Positions 16,777 to 25,128 of a stretch of DNA of 27,349 nt are shown one piece after another (the stretch's first letter is position 1; each line of letters opens with the position of its first letter). Source of the stretch: an uncultured Murdochiella sp. (GTDB lineage: Bacteria > Bacillota > Clostridia > Tissierellales > Peptoniphilaceae); assembly GCF_902488755.1 (NCBI RefSeq), contig NZ_CABTXF010000016.1, forward strand, positions 1 to 27,349, read 5' to 3'. Under the pieces are notes generated by a model. The model saw only the letters and a list, made by a program, of their open reading frames with translations, was not told where the DNA came from and made no database searches. Made by a program: the position numbers and the translations under genes.

Positions 16777-17479
16777 CGATTCCTCCTTCATCCCCGAATT
16801 TACGAAGATAGCGTTCGTATAAATCCGGTCGTTTCCGTTTCGTATTGTCCAACGCATTTCTCATTCGCCAAGCAGCAATCGCTTGGTGATTTCCGCTAAG
16901 CAGAACGTCTGGCACTTCGTGCCCGTGAAAGTTTCGCGGTTTGGTATATTCATCATATTGCAGCAGAAGATGAGCATGGGAGTCGCTTGCGGCACTCTCC
17001 GGATTGCCGAGGACATTATCCACCCAGCGCACCACCGTGTCCACTAAGACCATGGCAGGAAGTTCTCCACCGGTTAAAACATAATCGCCGATGGAAATCT
17101 CTTCATCCACGTAATGGTGGGTAATGCGAGCATCAATTCCTTCGTAATGACCGCAGAGAAGAACGAGATGTTCATATTGCGCAAGTTCGCACGCTTTATT
17201 CTGCGTAAGAACGCTTCCTTGCGGACTTAAAAAGACCACATGGGCTTTCGGTGTTCGTACCGCCTCCAGCGCATCATAGAGAACATCCGGTTTCATCAGC
17301 ATTCCCGCAGCACCTCCGAAGACGGTGTCATCCACGCTTTTATGCCGATCTTTCGCATACTCGCGAATCTGATGCGCCTGCAAAGAAAGAATACCGCTGT
17401 CAAGCGCCCTGCCAATGACACCAAAGGAATGCAGAATTGAAAAAAGCTCCGGAAAAAGTGTTAAAATGTCGATCTTCAT
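16763..17479 (-). CDS. trmD: tRNA (guanine37-N1)-methyltransferase
   Basis: SPOUT-class enzyme that makes m1G37 with S-adenosylmethionine and so prevents +1 frameshifting; 238 residues. Seen: MKIDILTLFPELF, the FGGAAGMLMKPD block, and the trefoil-knot cofactor region LCGHYEGIDARI with EISIGDYVLTGGE, followed by DNVLGN. The start shares an ATGA junction with rimM. The last codons overlap the start of rplS. The rimM-trmD-rplS order is the normal bacterial arrangement. Confidence 0.97.
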   Translation of the reverse strand: MKIDILTLFPELFSILHSFGVIGRALDSGILSLQAHQIREYAKDRHKSVDDTVFGGAAGMLMKPDVLYDALEAVRTPKAHVVFLSPQGSVLTQNKACELAQYEHLVLLCGHYEGIDARITHHYVDEEISIGDYVLTGGELPAMVLVDTVVRWVDNVLGNPESAASDSHAHLLLQYDEYTKPRNFHGHEVPDVLLSGNHQAIAAWRMRNALDNTKRKRPDLYERYLRKFGDEGGIDGLH

Positions 17480-17976
17480 TCCATGCCCTCAATCAACGTC
17501 ACCTGCATCCGCTTATTCTTTACATCCACCTGGCGAATAAACGACTTTACCGCAGGAAGAAGAATATCCTTCCCCTCTTCCGTTTGAATCCGATAGAGAT
17601 CCTGTGCCGGATTTTCCACTACCTCCTGAAGCGTTCCCAAGAGAGAACCATCTGCGCGAAAAACTTGTATCCCCAAAAGATCCTTGACGTAATAGTGATC
17701 TTTTTTCGGTGTAGGAAGACGCTCTTCGTTCACAAGAAGGGTCTCGCCTACCAACTCTTGCGCTTCTTCTGCTGAGGCAATCTCCGCAAATTGAAGGTAA
17801 CCAAAATGGTCTTGTACGCGGTACCGTGTAACGGTTAGTTCCCTGCCGGACGCGCACATCACTTTGCACCCTTGCGGAAAACGATCCGGACGTCCATCTG
17901 CCATGCGAACCTTGATTTCGCCCTTTAAGCCGCGTATGCGCAGCACTTCTGCCAGGACGATTCGTCCGTTACTCAT
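17476..17976 (-). CDS. rimM: 16S rRNA processing / 30S maturation factor RimM
   Basis: Assembly factor that binds S19 and assists 30S head maturation; 166 residues. Seen: an N-terminal barrel with VLRIRGLKGEIKVR, and a C-terminal PRC-barrel with YYVKDLLGIQVF, GTLQEVVENPAQDLY and LLPAVKSFIRQVD. It starts in an ATGA overlap with khpA and ends in one with trmD, so three consecutive genes are tightly coupled. Confidence 0.95.
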   Translation of the reverse strand: MSNGRIVLAEVLRIRGLKGEIKVRMADGRPDRFPQGCKVMCASGRELTVTRYRVQDHFGYLQFAEIASAEEAQELVGETLLVNEERLPTPKKDHYYVKDLLGIQVFRADGSLLGTLQEVVENPAQDLYRIQTEEGKDILLPAVKSFIRQVDVKNKRMQVTLIEGME

Positions 17977-18203
17977 GAATCAATATCCAGATTAACTTTG
18001 ACGTTTTCTTTGATGGCGCAGGCCTTAAGCACCTGACGCATGGAATTGGCGATGCGCCCCTGCTTTCCAATCACCTTTCCCATATCATCGGGATGCACAT
18101 GCAACGAAAGCGTAACAATTCCGTCGTTTTCTTCCTCCCGAATGGAGATCTCTTCCGGGTGATCCACCAGCCCATTCGCCATAGAAAATAGAAGCTCTTT
18201 CAT
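17973..18203 (-). CDS. khpA: KH-domain RNA-binding protein KhpA
   Basis: Small RNA chaperone-like protein, usually paired with KhpB; 76 residues. It is a single KH domain with the GxxG loop as GKQG in MGKVIGKQGRIANSMRQVL. The start MKELLFSMA follows the rpsP stop by one base (TAAGATG), with GAGG in the end of rpsP. Seven extra upstream codons in the open frame lie inside rpsP and are rejected. The location between rpsP and rimM is standard in Bacillota. khpB is not in the window. Confidence 0.93.
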   Translation of the reverse strand: MKELLFSMANGLVDHPEEISIREEENDGIVTLSLHVHPDDMGKVIGKQGRIANSMRQVLKACAIKENVKVNLDIDS

Positions 18204-18204
18204 C

Positions 18205-18615
18205 TTAAGCCTCGGTCGCTTCATCTTCAGCTTTTACTTCGTCCTTTTCCACCGTCGGCTCGTTAGCCGCTTCTTTTTCTTCATCTTTTTCTTTCTTAGT
18301 ATCCGCAAAATCGACGACTTTCGCCTTCGGCTTGCGCTCTGTCGAAAGCCCGGAAGCGACGATGCCTTCTGCTTCCATTACGCCGTATTCACGGAACAGA
18401 CGCTTAATAGTATCGGAAGGCTGTGCCCCATTGGCCATCCAAGTCTTCACCTTGTCTGCGTCCACACGGAACATACGCGGTTCCGAGATGGGATTATAAA
18501 ATCCAATCTCTTCGATAAAGCGACCGTTGCGCGCGCGACGGGAATCCGCCACAACAATGCGGTAGAACGGTGCTTTTTTTGCTCCCAAACGTTTCATTCT
18601 GATTTTAACTGCCAT
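18205..18615 (-). CDS. rpsP: 30S ribosomal protein S16 with long charged C-terminal tail
   Basis: Small-subunit protein bS16, 136 residues against the usual 80-90. The core is canonical: MAVKIRMKRLGAKKAPFYRI, ADSRRARNGRFIEEIGFYNP, and SDTIKRLFRE. From about residue 90 the protein continues with KPKAKV and then a Lys/Glu-rich low-complexity tail to the end. GAGGAGG lies before the ATG. It follows ffh by 33 bases and is coupled to khpA. Confidence 0.96.
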   Translation of the reverse strand: MAVKIRMKRLGAKKAPFYRIVVADSRRARNGRFIEEIGFYNPISEPRMFRVDADKVKTWMANGAQPSDTIKRLFREYGVMEAEGIVASGLSTERKPKAKVVDFADTKKEKDEEKEAANEPTVEKDEVKAEDEATEA

Positions 18616-18648
18616 TCTTTCCTCCTCATGTGTTCAATATTCAACTCG

Positions 18649-19992
18649 CTATTTCATAAACGGATTTTTCAATAGGGAATTGAAGCGTTTTTTACCCTTC
18701 TTAACTTGTTCCATTTTCTTCATCAATTTCTTGGAATCTTTGAATTGCTTAAGAAGGCGGTTAACCATGACCGGGTCATTGCCCGACCCTTTGGCAATGC
18801 GGGCGCGGCGGGAATTGGAGATGATGTCCGGTTTGCGTCTTTCCTCGTCGGTCATAGAGGAAAGGATGGCTTCGAGACGTTTAATTTGCTTATCATCAAT
18901 ATTTACACCCGCCAGTTGTTTGGCGTTTACGCCCGGAATGAGCTTGAGCAAATCCTCAAGCGGTCCCATATTTTGCATCTGTCGAAGCTGCTCGCGAAAG
19001 TCATTAAGATCATACTTTTGCGAACGCATTTTGGCTTCCAGCTCTTTGGCTTTTTCCTGATCCAGTGCCGATTCCGCCTTCTCGATGAGCGTAAGCACAT
19101 CTCCCATGCCGAGAATACGGCTAACTAAGCGGTCGGGATGAAACTCTTCCAATTGGTCGAGCTTTTCTCCCGTGCCGATGAGTTTTATCGGCTTATGGGT
19201 TACGGCACGAACCGAAAGCGCTGCGCCGCCACGCGCGTCACCGTCTAACTTGGAGAGTACTACGCCGGTAATATCTACTGCATCATTAAATGTCTTAGCA
19301 ACATTTACGGCTTCCTGACCAGTCATCGCATCGACGACAAGAAGTACTTCCGTGACGGGAACCGCTTCTTTAATGCGTTGCAGCTCCTGCATCAGTTCTT
19401 CATCAATTTGCAGGCGTCCGGCAGTATCGATAATCAACGGATCATGTGCCGTTCGAACCGCTTCTTCGTAGGCACGTTTGGCAATCTCCACCGGGTCTAC
19501 GTCGGCGCCTAAAGAAAACACCGGTGTCTCAACCTGTTCCCCCACCACTTGCAGCTGCTTAATCGCCGCCGGGCGGTATACATCGCAGGCGACAAGCATG
19601 GGTCTGCGCTGTTGCTTACGGAATAGATTGGCGAGTTTTGCCGCATGTGTCGTTTTTCCGGATCCCTGAAGACCGCACATCATAATGACTGTCGGTGCTT
19701 TCGGTGCCCTTCGCAACGCCATGTCTTCATCCGACATGAGCGTAACCAGCTCTTCTCGGACAATCTTGATGACCATTTGTCCTGGTGTGAGTGATTTCAT
19801 CACATTTTCACCGACAGCGCGCTCTTTTACCTGTGCCACAAAATCTTTGACGACTTTGTAGTTGACATCGGCTTCCAGAAGCGCCAGGCGAATTTCACGC
19901 ATGGCCTGATCAACGTCTTTTTGATCCAATTTTCCTTTTTTCGTCAGACGAGAAAACGTCTCTTGGAGGCGTTCGGCTAAATTGTCAAACAT
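18649..19992 (-). CDS. ffh: Signal recognition particle GTPase Ffh (SRP54)
   Basis: Binds signal sequences and 4.5S/SRP RNA and delivers ribosomes to FtsY at the membrane; 447 residues. Seen: an N domain helical bundle with LLEADVNYKVV, a G domain with GLQGSGKTT (P-loop), the insertion-box region with CDVYRPAAIKQL, IDTAGR and SKLDGDARGG, and a methionine-rich M domain with MQNMGPLEDLLKLIPG and a basic RNA-binding segment SNSRRARIAKGSG. The P-loop continues THAAKLA where TTAAKLA is common. AAAGGAGG precedes the ATG. ylxM is upstream and ftsY is nearby. Confidence 0.97.
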   Translation of the reverse strand: MFDNLAERLQETFSRLTKKGKLDQKDVDQAMREIRLALLEADVNYKVVKDFVAQVKERAVGENVMKSLTPGQMVIKIVREELVTLMSDEDMALRRAPKAPTVIMMCGLQGSGKTTHAAKLANLFRKQQRRPMLVACDVYRPAAIKQLQVVGEQVETPVFSLGADVDPVEIAKRAYEEAVRTAHDPLIIDTAGRLQIDEELMQELQRIKEAVPVTEVLLVVDAMTGQEAVNVAKTFNDAVDITGVVLSKLDGDARGGAALSVRAVTHKPIKLIGTGEKLDQLEEFHPDRLVSRILGMGDVLTLIEKAESALDQEKAKELEAKMRSQKYDLNDFREQLRQMQNMGPLEDLLKLIPGVNAKQLAGVNIDDKQIKRLEAILSSMTDEERRKPDIISNSRRARIAKGSGNDPVMVNRLLKQFKDSKKLMKKMEQVKKGKKRFNSLLKNPFMK

Positions 19993-20047
19993 GTTTTCCT
20001 CCTTTCCTCGGAGTGAAACGTCGCTGAATAGGTTATAGATCGATTAT

Positions 20048-20422
20048 CTACCGCAGCAGTGCAGAATCTTCTCTCGTATCGCGCGTGCGAGAAAGCGCGG
20101 CGGATAAACGGGTAAGGGCTTGACGAGCGCAGCTCGCTTCGTCTGCAGGCAGTGTGCGTATCGCATGTTCCAAAATCGGCAAGGCATCTTTTGCGCATTG
20201 TTCACTTTCGAGTATGCCTAAGTGTGTTTCAAAATAGGTCATCTTTTCTACTGCTCTCGAAAGTTGTGTGGATACCGCCTGTTTAGAGATTTCTCGCCAT
20301 TCGGCAATCTCGGAGAGCGAGAGATCGTCATAATAATAGGCTTCACACAGCGCACGCTGCGTTTCTGTCAGCATAAAGCCATACACTTCATATAAAAGAC
20401 CGATTTGTACCGCTTCTTCCAT
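20048..20422 (-). CDS. ylxM: YlxM/p13-like helix-turn-helix protein, SRP-associated
   Basis: Small DNA-binding-like protein usually encoded just upstream of ffh and thought to modulate SRP; 124 residues. Seen: a sigma-70 region-4-like helix-turn-helix in LLYEVYGFMLTETQRALCEAYYYDDLSLSEIA and ISKQAVSTQLSRAVEKM. The C-terminal 50 residues are less conserved. The chosen ATG has GAGGG upstream; ten further upstream codons would lie in the terminator hairpin and are rejected. It is the first gene of the ylxM-rplS unit. Its expression unit contains a consensus promoter with a palindrome over the -35 region. Confidence 0.88.
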   Translation of the reverse strand: MEEAVQIGLLYEVYGFMLTETQRALCEAYYYDDLSLSEIAEWREISKQAVSTQLSRAVEKMTYFETHLGILESEQCAKDALPILEHAIRTLPADEASCARQALTRLSAALSRTRDTREDSALLR

Positions 20423-20433
20423 AATACCCTCAC

Positions 20434-20467
20434 AAAAATAGCACCGTTCCACCGGAACAGTGCTATT
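20434..20467 (-). terminator. Intrinsic terminator of the upstream unit, overlapping the ylxM promoter
   Basis: A stem of 14 pairs including one G-U (20437-20450 with 20454-20467) around a three-base loop, followed by five T. It ends transcripts coming from ftsY. Its 5' arm overlaps the -10 box (20465-20470), so ylxM transcripts begin inside the hairpin and can only fold the inner GTTCC/GGAAC part plus a few more bases. Confidence 0.85.
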
Positions 20468-20493
20468 CTACGCGCATTAGGTCTTGCTGTCAA
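20465..20493 (-). promoter_or_regulatory. Strong sigma-A type promoter for ylxM-ffh-rpsP-rplS
   Basis: Minus-strand TTGACA (full consensus), 17-base spacer, TAGAAT (one mismatch). Predicted start near 20458, about 36 bases before the ylxM ATG. No other candidate in this gap fits as well. Confidence 0.85.
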
Positions 20494-20511
20494 GTATTTT
20501 TGTTTGACAGC
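20486..20511. promoter_or_regulatory. Palindrome covering the ylxM -35 box, candidate operator
   Basis: GCTGTCAA and TTGACAGC form a perfect 8-bp inverted repeat around a 10-base AT-rich centre. One arm contains the -35 hexamer of the ylxM promoter. Position and symmetry suit a dimeric repressor; no family operator is recognised. Confidence 0.45.
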
Positions 20512-20528
20512 TGAAAAGAAAAGCGGAT

Positions 20529-20545
20529 AAGAGAAAAACTCTCTT
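20529..20545 (-). terminator. Weak hairpin after ftsY
   Basis: AAGAGA and TCTCTT around a 5-base loop, 11 bases past the ftsY stop. The following sequence (ATCCGCTTTTCTTTT) is only partly T-rich, so termination would be poor. The stronger terminator lies further on. Confidence 0.35.
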
Positions 20546-20556
20546 TCGTTGTGTTT

Positions 20557-21474
20557 TTAAGAAAAAATCGCATCCACAAATGCTGCGGCATCGAAGGGGC
20601 GAAGATCCTGCATTTGTTCCCCTACGCCAATAAATTTCACCGGCACCTTCACCTCCAACTGCAAAGGAAAAACCACACCGCCTTTAGCCGTTCCGTCCAA
20701 TTTAGTCAGCACTAAGCCGGTAATATCCGTAACTTCATTAAAAGCGCGCGCCTGTTGAATGGCATTCTGACCGGTTGTTGCGTCAAGGACAAGAAGCGTC
20801 TCCAAATGCGCTTCATGGTATTCGCGAGAAAGAATGCGATAGATCTTTTCCAGCTCCTGCATAAGATTCTTTTTATTATGCAAACGACCGGCTGTATCAC
20901 AAATAAGCACATCCGTTCCTCGCGCCTTTGCCGCATGGATCCCGTCAAATACAACCGATGCCGGATCTGCTCCTTCTTCTCGCCGTACAATATCCACATC
21001 TGCCCGGTGAGACCATTCTTCCAGCTGATCTATCGCTGCCGCGCGGAAGGTATCCGCAGCAGCAAGCAATACAGATTTTCCCCGTCCTTTAAGATATGCC
21101 GCCAGTTTACCAATAGTGGTCGTTTTTCCTACACCATTTACACCGATTACGAGAATCACCATCGGATGGTCCGGCTCTTCACAGAGCGCGGCATGCAGAT
21201 TGGACGCTAACAATTTTTCTTTTAGAATTTGCACCAAACGCTGACGCACTTTCTGCGGTTCACGGATATGCTCTTCTGCTACGGCATCTCGAAGGGTATC
21301 AATAACATCCATCGATGTTTCAAATCCCATATCAGCGGATACCAGAGCTTCTTCAATTTCCTCAAATAGATCGTCATCAATTGTTGCACGACCGTTGAAC
21401 AGATTGTCCAGTGCTCCCCCAAGACTGTCTCTTGTCTTTTGTAATCCCTGTTTCAAAAAATCGAAAAAACCCAT
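20557..21474 (-). CDS. ftsY: Signal recognition particle receptor FtsY
   Basis: Membrane-associated GTPase that receives Ffh-bound ribosomes; 305 residues, the short Gram-positive form with no long acidic A domain. Seen: an amphipathic start MGFFDFLKQGLQKTRDSL, an N domain, and a G domain with GVNGVGKTTTIGKLA (P-loop), AADTFRAAAIDQLEEW, CDTAGRLHNKKNLM, LTKLDGTAKGG and IGVGEQMQDLRPFD. GAGGAGAAGAGG lies before the ATG. It follows smc by 32 bases, the common rnc-smc-ftsY order. Confidence 0.97.
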   Translation of the reverse strand: MGFFDFLKQGLQKTRDSLGGALDNLFNGRATIDDDLFEEIEEALVSADMGFETSMDVIDTLRDAVAEEHIREPQKVRQRLVQILKEKLLASNLHAALCEEPDHPMVILVIGVNGVGKTTTIGKLAAYLKGRGKSVLLAAADTFRAAAIDQLEEWSHRADVDIVRREEGADPASVVFDGIHAAKARGTDVLICDTAGRLHNKKNLMQELEKIYRILSREYHEAHLETLLVLDATTGQNAIQQARAFNEVTDITGLVLTKLDGTAKGGVVFPLQLEVKVPVKFIGVGEQMQDLRPFDAAAFVDAIFS

Positions 21475-21506
21475 ATTCCTCTTCTCCTCTATCTTTCCGT
21501 ATACGC

Positions 21507-24500
21507 CTACGCATCGACGCTTCGTTCTTCTGTTTCGTCTTCGAAGTCGGCGAAGCGCAAAGATACAATTCGAGAAAGACCGTTTTGCATCGTTACCCCA
21601 TAGAGCGTCTCGGCAAGCTGCATGGTCGACTTGCGATGCGTAATCACAATAAACTGGGTTTCATGGCAAATGCTTTGTAAATATTCCACATAGCGCCCGA
21701 TATTCGCTTCGTCAAGCGACGCATCGATTTCATCCAATATGCAAAACGGCGTCGGATGAATGGAGAAAATCGCAAAAAGCAAAGCAAGTGCCGTCATGGA
21801 ACGTTCTCCGCCGGAAAGAAGGTTCAAGCTCTGTAATTTCTTTCCGGGGGGCTGCGCTTCAATTTCTACTCCGCAAGTCAGTACATCTTCCCCATCCAGA
21901 CGCAAATGCGCCTGGCCACCGTGAAAGAGCAGTTGAAAAATGCGATTATACTCTTCATTCATGCGGCGAAAGCTTTCGGTGAACATGCTCTCCATCGTCG
22001 CATCCAAATCTCGAATCAACTCCTGAATGTCTTTGCGTGACTTGCTTAAATCCGTCATCTGCTGTTTCAGGAAATCCAGTTCCTCCTGCATTTCCTGATA
22101 TTGCTCAATCGCTTCGACATTGAAATATCCAATCTTGGAGAGTTGTTCGCGAATTTCACGAACCTGTTTTCGCGAAGTATCAATCGGCACCAACTGGGCA
22201 AGGCGCTCTCTCACCATCTCCTCGCTGAGATCGTATTGTAGACGGTAGTCTTCCAACCACTGATTGCGTTGCGTTTCTTTTTGCTCTTTTTCCATTTGTA
22301 GACGGAAGAGCTGATTATTTTCCTCCTGTAGGCGTTCCGCCGTTTTTTGGCGAAGCTGCATACATTTTTCCGCCTGCTCATGCTGCGAATGGTATTCTTT
22401 CTCGAGTGCTTCCCATTGACGAAGCGCTTCTTCGCTTTCCTTCTGTGCACTCTTCTTCTTTTCTTCTGCTTCCTGAATTTGCTTTTGACTGCTTTCCAAA
22501 ATGCGCCGTGCTTCTTCTTTTTGTTCCTCACGAAGTGCGTCATCATGAGAAAAAGCATCTGCCTTTTCTCGATTTTCTTTTAGCCGCTCGGAAAGAGCCT
22601 GAAGATCCCGTGTTAAGTACTCGCGCTGGTGGCGAAGAACCGCTTGCTCTTTTTCTTTTCCCTGTATTACTTTGCGCGATTCTTCTTCCTGCTCCTGCAA
22701 AGAACGCAAGAGACGAATCGCTTCTTCTTCCTGCGCTTTTAGCGTCGTTTCTTCCTCGGCAACTTCTTCGGGAAGGGTATCGATCGTTTTCGCTAAAAGG
22801 CTCTTCGCACCTTCCTGTTCACGCATTTTCGCGGCGAGAGTCATACGAGCGGATTCCAATGTTTCCCGCAAACGCCGTTCTTCCTCCTGCTCCTTTTGCA
22901 AACGAGAAAGAAGATTTTCTCGCTCTTTCATCGCCGCTTCACGCCTGGTTTGCGTGTCTTTCCACTTCTCTTCAACTTCAATCAGTTTCCGCTCTTCCTC
23001 CAATAGGCTGTTTTGCAGCGCTGTAAGCTCTTTATCTCGGTTGATGAGGGAGGCGGCATTACGTCTGTGGACAATCCCACCAACCATAGACCCCCAGGTA
23101 TTTACCACATCGCCTTCTAAGGAAATGACGCGATTGTGGTCTTTTTCACGATGTGAAAGGCGAAGCGCGTCATCAATGGTCTCAACAAAGGTAGTACGCC
23201 CTAAAAAATGGGTGATAATCGCTTTTAACCGGTTATCGTATTCCACAGCTTCCGTTCCGTTGCAAAGTGCTTCTTTTGCATCCGAAACCATGGGAGAGGC
23301 ATAAGCAATACGATCGAGTGGAAGAAACGTGACACGGCCGAGCTTACGCTCTTTTAACAGAGCAATAAGCGCTTTGGCGTCCTTTTCGCTTTCCACCACC
23401 ACATTCTGCAAAGCACCGCCCAGAGCGACCTCCACCGCGGTTTCATACCCTTTTTTGACTTGAAGAAGATCCGCCAAAGGACCGATAAGGCGCGCTTTCA
23501 CCTCTGTTTCGCGATCGGCAATTTTCAATAAATTTTGAACAGAACGCTGATACCCTTCATACTGCTGCATTAACGCACGAAGCATTTTCTCTTGCGAAGC
23601 GATTCCCGCGCGTTTTGCTTCGCCTGTTCGCTTGGTTTCCGCAAGATGATCCGCCTCCTCTAAAAGATGACGAACATCCTCTTCACAAATGCCAAGTGCT
23701 TTTTGTATCGTTGCTTGTGCCTGTAAATGCTCCTGCAGCAAAGCTTCCTGTTTTTCTTTTTTTTCAAGCAATGCGTTCACTTCGCCTTCCAAGGCATCGG
23801 TCAACGTCTGCTGCTCTTTCTGTTGTTTTTGCAAGTCTTCTCTTGCTTTTTCCGCTTCTTCGCGGCGGTAGCGCAGAACCGAAAGGGATTCCTGGAAACG
23901 ACGGACTTCTTCTTCCGCATGAATCCGTTTCTGCGTAATCTCTTTGCCGCTCATGGAATCTTCGACGGAGAGATTTGCCAGCTCCTCATCCACTTTTTTA
24001 AGCGCCTGCCGTAAACGTTCTTCCTCTTTTTCTTCGTCTTGTATTTTTATTTGCAACGCCTGAGCGTTCGCTTTGGCATTTTGTTCCTCGCTGTCCAAGC
24101 GGGAAAGATCCTGACGATAAAACTGTATTTTTTCCTGCGCAACGCTAAGACGCGTTTCTTCCTGCTGTATATCCCGCTCGCGGCGTCCTTTTTTCTCAAG
24201 GAAAACACTGCGCTTTTCTTCCCATTCCTGCACAAAAGACTCGTAGGGACGAAGCTGTTCTTCGAGCATTTCATTTTGCTTTTGGAGTTCAGCAACAGTC
24301 TCCGAATGCAAAGTAATATCGGCATCCATTTGCGAAATCCGTTCGTCTGCCGCATCTCGCTGCGCTTTTAGCAGCGAAAGCTCATGCTGATCCAGTTCCT
24401 GCATGAGGCGACGACCGGTTTTCGCATTTTCCGCCTGCCGCTTCATCAGATGCGCTTCCTGCTCTTTAATATGAACATCTTGACGTACCGTTTCCAGTTG

Positions 24501-25058
24501 CTGTTCGGTGCGTGCTAAGCGTTGTTCGGATTCCGTTTTTTTATACTTGTATCGGGCAATACCGGCAGCTTCTTCAAAAACGCTTCGACGATCCTCTCCT
24601 CTCGTACTGAGAATCTCATCGATACGCCCTTGTCCAATAATGGAATATCCTTCTTTTCCCACACCGGTATTGAGAAACAGTTCATGAATATCTTTTCGGC
24701 GCACTTGTTGCGAATTGAGAAAATACTGTCCTTCTCCATTACGGTAGACTTTTCGGGCAACGCTGACTTCCTCATACGGTAAGGGAATGTCGCCATCTGT
24801 ATTGTCAAAGACCAAGACCACCTGCGCAATGTTCATGGGTGCTTTTTTATCGGTGCCGTTAAAAATAACATCTTCCATGCGCGTTCCACGCAGCGCTCTG
24901 GCAGATTGCTCGCCCAACACCCATCGTACCGCATCCGATAAATTGGACTTTCCGGATCCATTCGGGCCGACTACGGCAACAAAGTCATCATGAAATTGTA
25001 GAGTCGTTTTTTCGGCAAACGATTTAAATCCGTAAAGTTCCAAACTTTTCAGTCGCAC
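21507..25058 (-). CDS. smc: Chromosome segregation/condensation ATPase SMC (GTG start)
   Basis: Core ATPase of the condensin complex; 1183 residues, matching the family length of about 1186. Seen: N-terminal head with RLKSLELYGFKSFAEKT and Walker A GPNGSGKS (31-38), Q-loop region, a long coiled coil, a central hinge with GPLADLLQVKKGYETAVE and GSMVGGIV, a second coiled coil, and a C-terminal head with signature LSGGERS and Walker B CILDEIDASLDE. The GTG at 25058 puts the first head strand at the N terminus and has GAGG 8 bases upstream. The open frame extends 56 codons further, but those residues match nothing in SMC. scpA and scpB are not in the window. Confidence 0.96.
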   Translation of the reverse strand: MRLKSLELYGFKSFAEKTTLQFHDDFVAVVGPNGSGKSNLSDAVRWVLGEQSARALRGTRMEDVIFNGTDKKAPMNIAQVVLVFDNTDGDIPLPYEEVSVARKVYRNGEGQYFLNSQQVRRKDIHELFLNTGVGKEGYSIIGQGRIDEILSTRGEDRRSVFEEAAGIARYKYKKTESEQRLARTEQQLETVRQDVHIKEQEAHLMKRQAENAKTGRRLMQELDQHELSLLKAQRDAADERISQMDADITLHSETVAELQKQNEMLEEQLRPYESFVQEWEEKRSVFLEKKGRRERDIQQEETRLSVAQEKIQFYRQDLSRLDSEEQNAKANAQALQIKIQDEEKEEERLRQALKKVDEELANLSVEDSMSGKEITQKRIHAEEEVRRFQESLSVLRYRREEAEKAREDLQKQQKEQQTLTDALEGEVNALLEKKEKQEALLQEHLQAQATIQKALGICEEDVRHLLEEADHLAETKRTGEAKRAGIASQEKMLRALMQQYEGYQRSVQNLLKIADRETEVKARLIGPLADLLQVKKGYETAVEVALGGALQNVVVESEKDAKALIALLKERKLGRVTFLPLDRIAYASPMVSDAKEALCNGTEAVEYDNRLKAIITHFLGRTTFVETIDDALRLSHREKDHNRVISLEGDVVNTWGSMVGGIVHRRNAASLINRDKELTALQNSLLEEERKLIEVEEKWKDTQTRREAAMKERENLLSRLQKEQEEERRLRETLESARMTLAAKMREQEGAKSLLAKTIDTLPEEVAEEETTLKAQEEEAIRLLRSLQEQEEESRKVIQGKEKEQAVLRHQREYLTRDLQALSERLKENREKADAFSHDDALREEQKEEARRILESSQKQIQEAEEKKKSAQKESEEALRQWEALEKEYHSQHEQAEKCMQLRQKTAERLQEENNQLFRLQMEKEQKETQRNQWLEDYRLQYDLSEEMVRERLAQLVPIDTSRKQVREIREQLSKIGYFNVEAIEQYQEMQEELDFLKQQMTDLSKSRKDIQELIRDLDATMESMFTESFRRMNEEYNRIFQLLFHGGQAHLRLDGEDVLTCGVEIEAQPPGKKLQSLNLLSGGERSMTALALLFAIFSIHPTPFCILDEIDASLDEANIGRYVEYLQSICHETQFIVITHRKSTMQLAETLYGVTMQNGLSRIVSLRFADFEDETEERSVDA

Positions 25059-25128
25059 TGTGTCAACCTCGTCGTCTCTTCCTGTTCGCGCTCTCCCGTT
25101 TTGGAATACAGCGCGTTGTCCTGTCTTT

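Noticed and set aside
20504..20534. Plus-strand promoter from the second TTGACA arm of the ylxM palindrome
   Set aside because: The -10 candidate TAAGAG is poor, the spacer is 18, and no plus-strand gene follows. The match is a consequence of the palindrome.
22406..23304. Long plus-strand open frames inside smc (206 and 210 residues)
   Set aside because: They are antisense to the coiled-coil coding region, have low-complexity Ser/Cys/Phe/Leu-rich translations, no ribosome-binding site and no family resemblance. They mirror the Glu/Lys/Arg-rich codons of smc.
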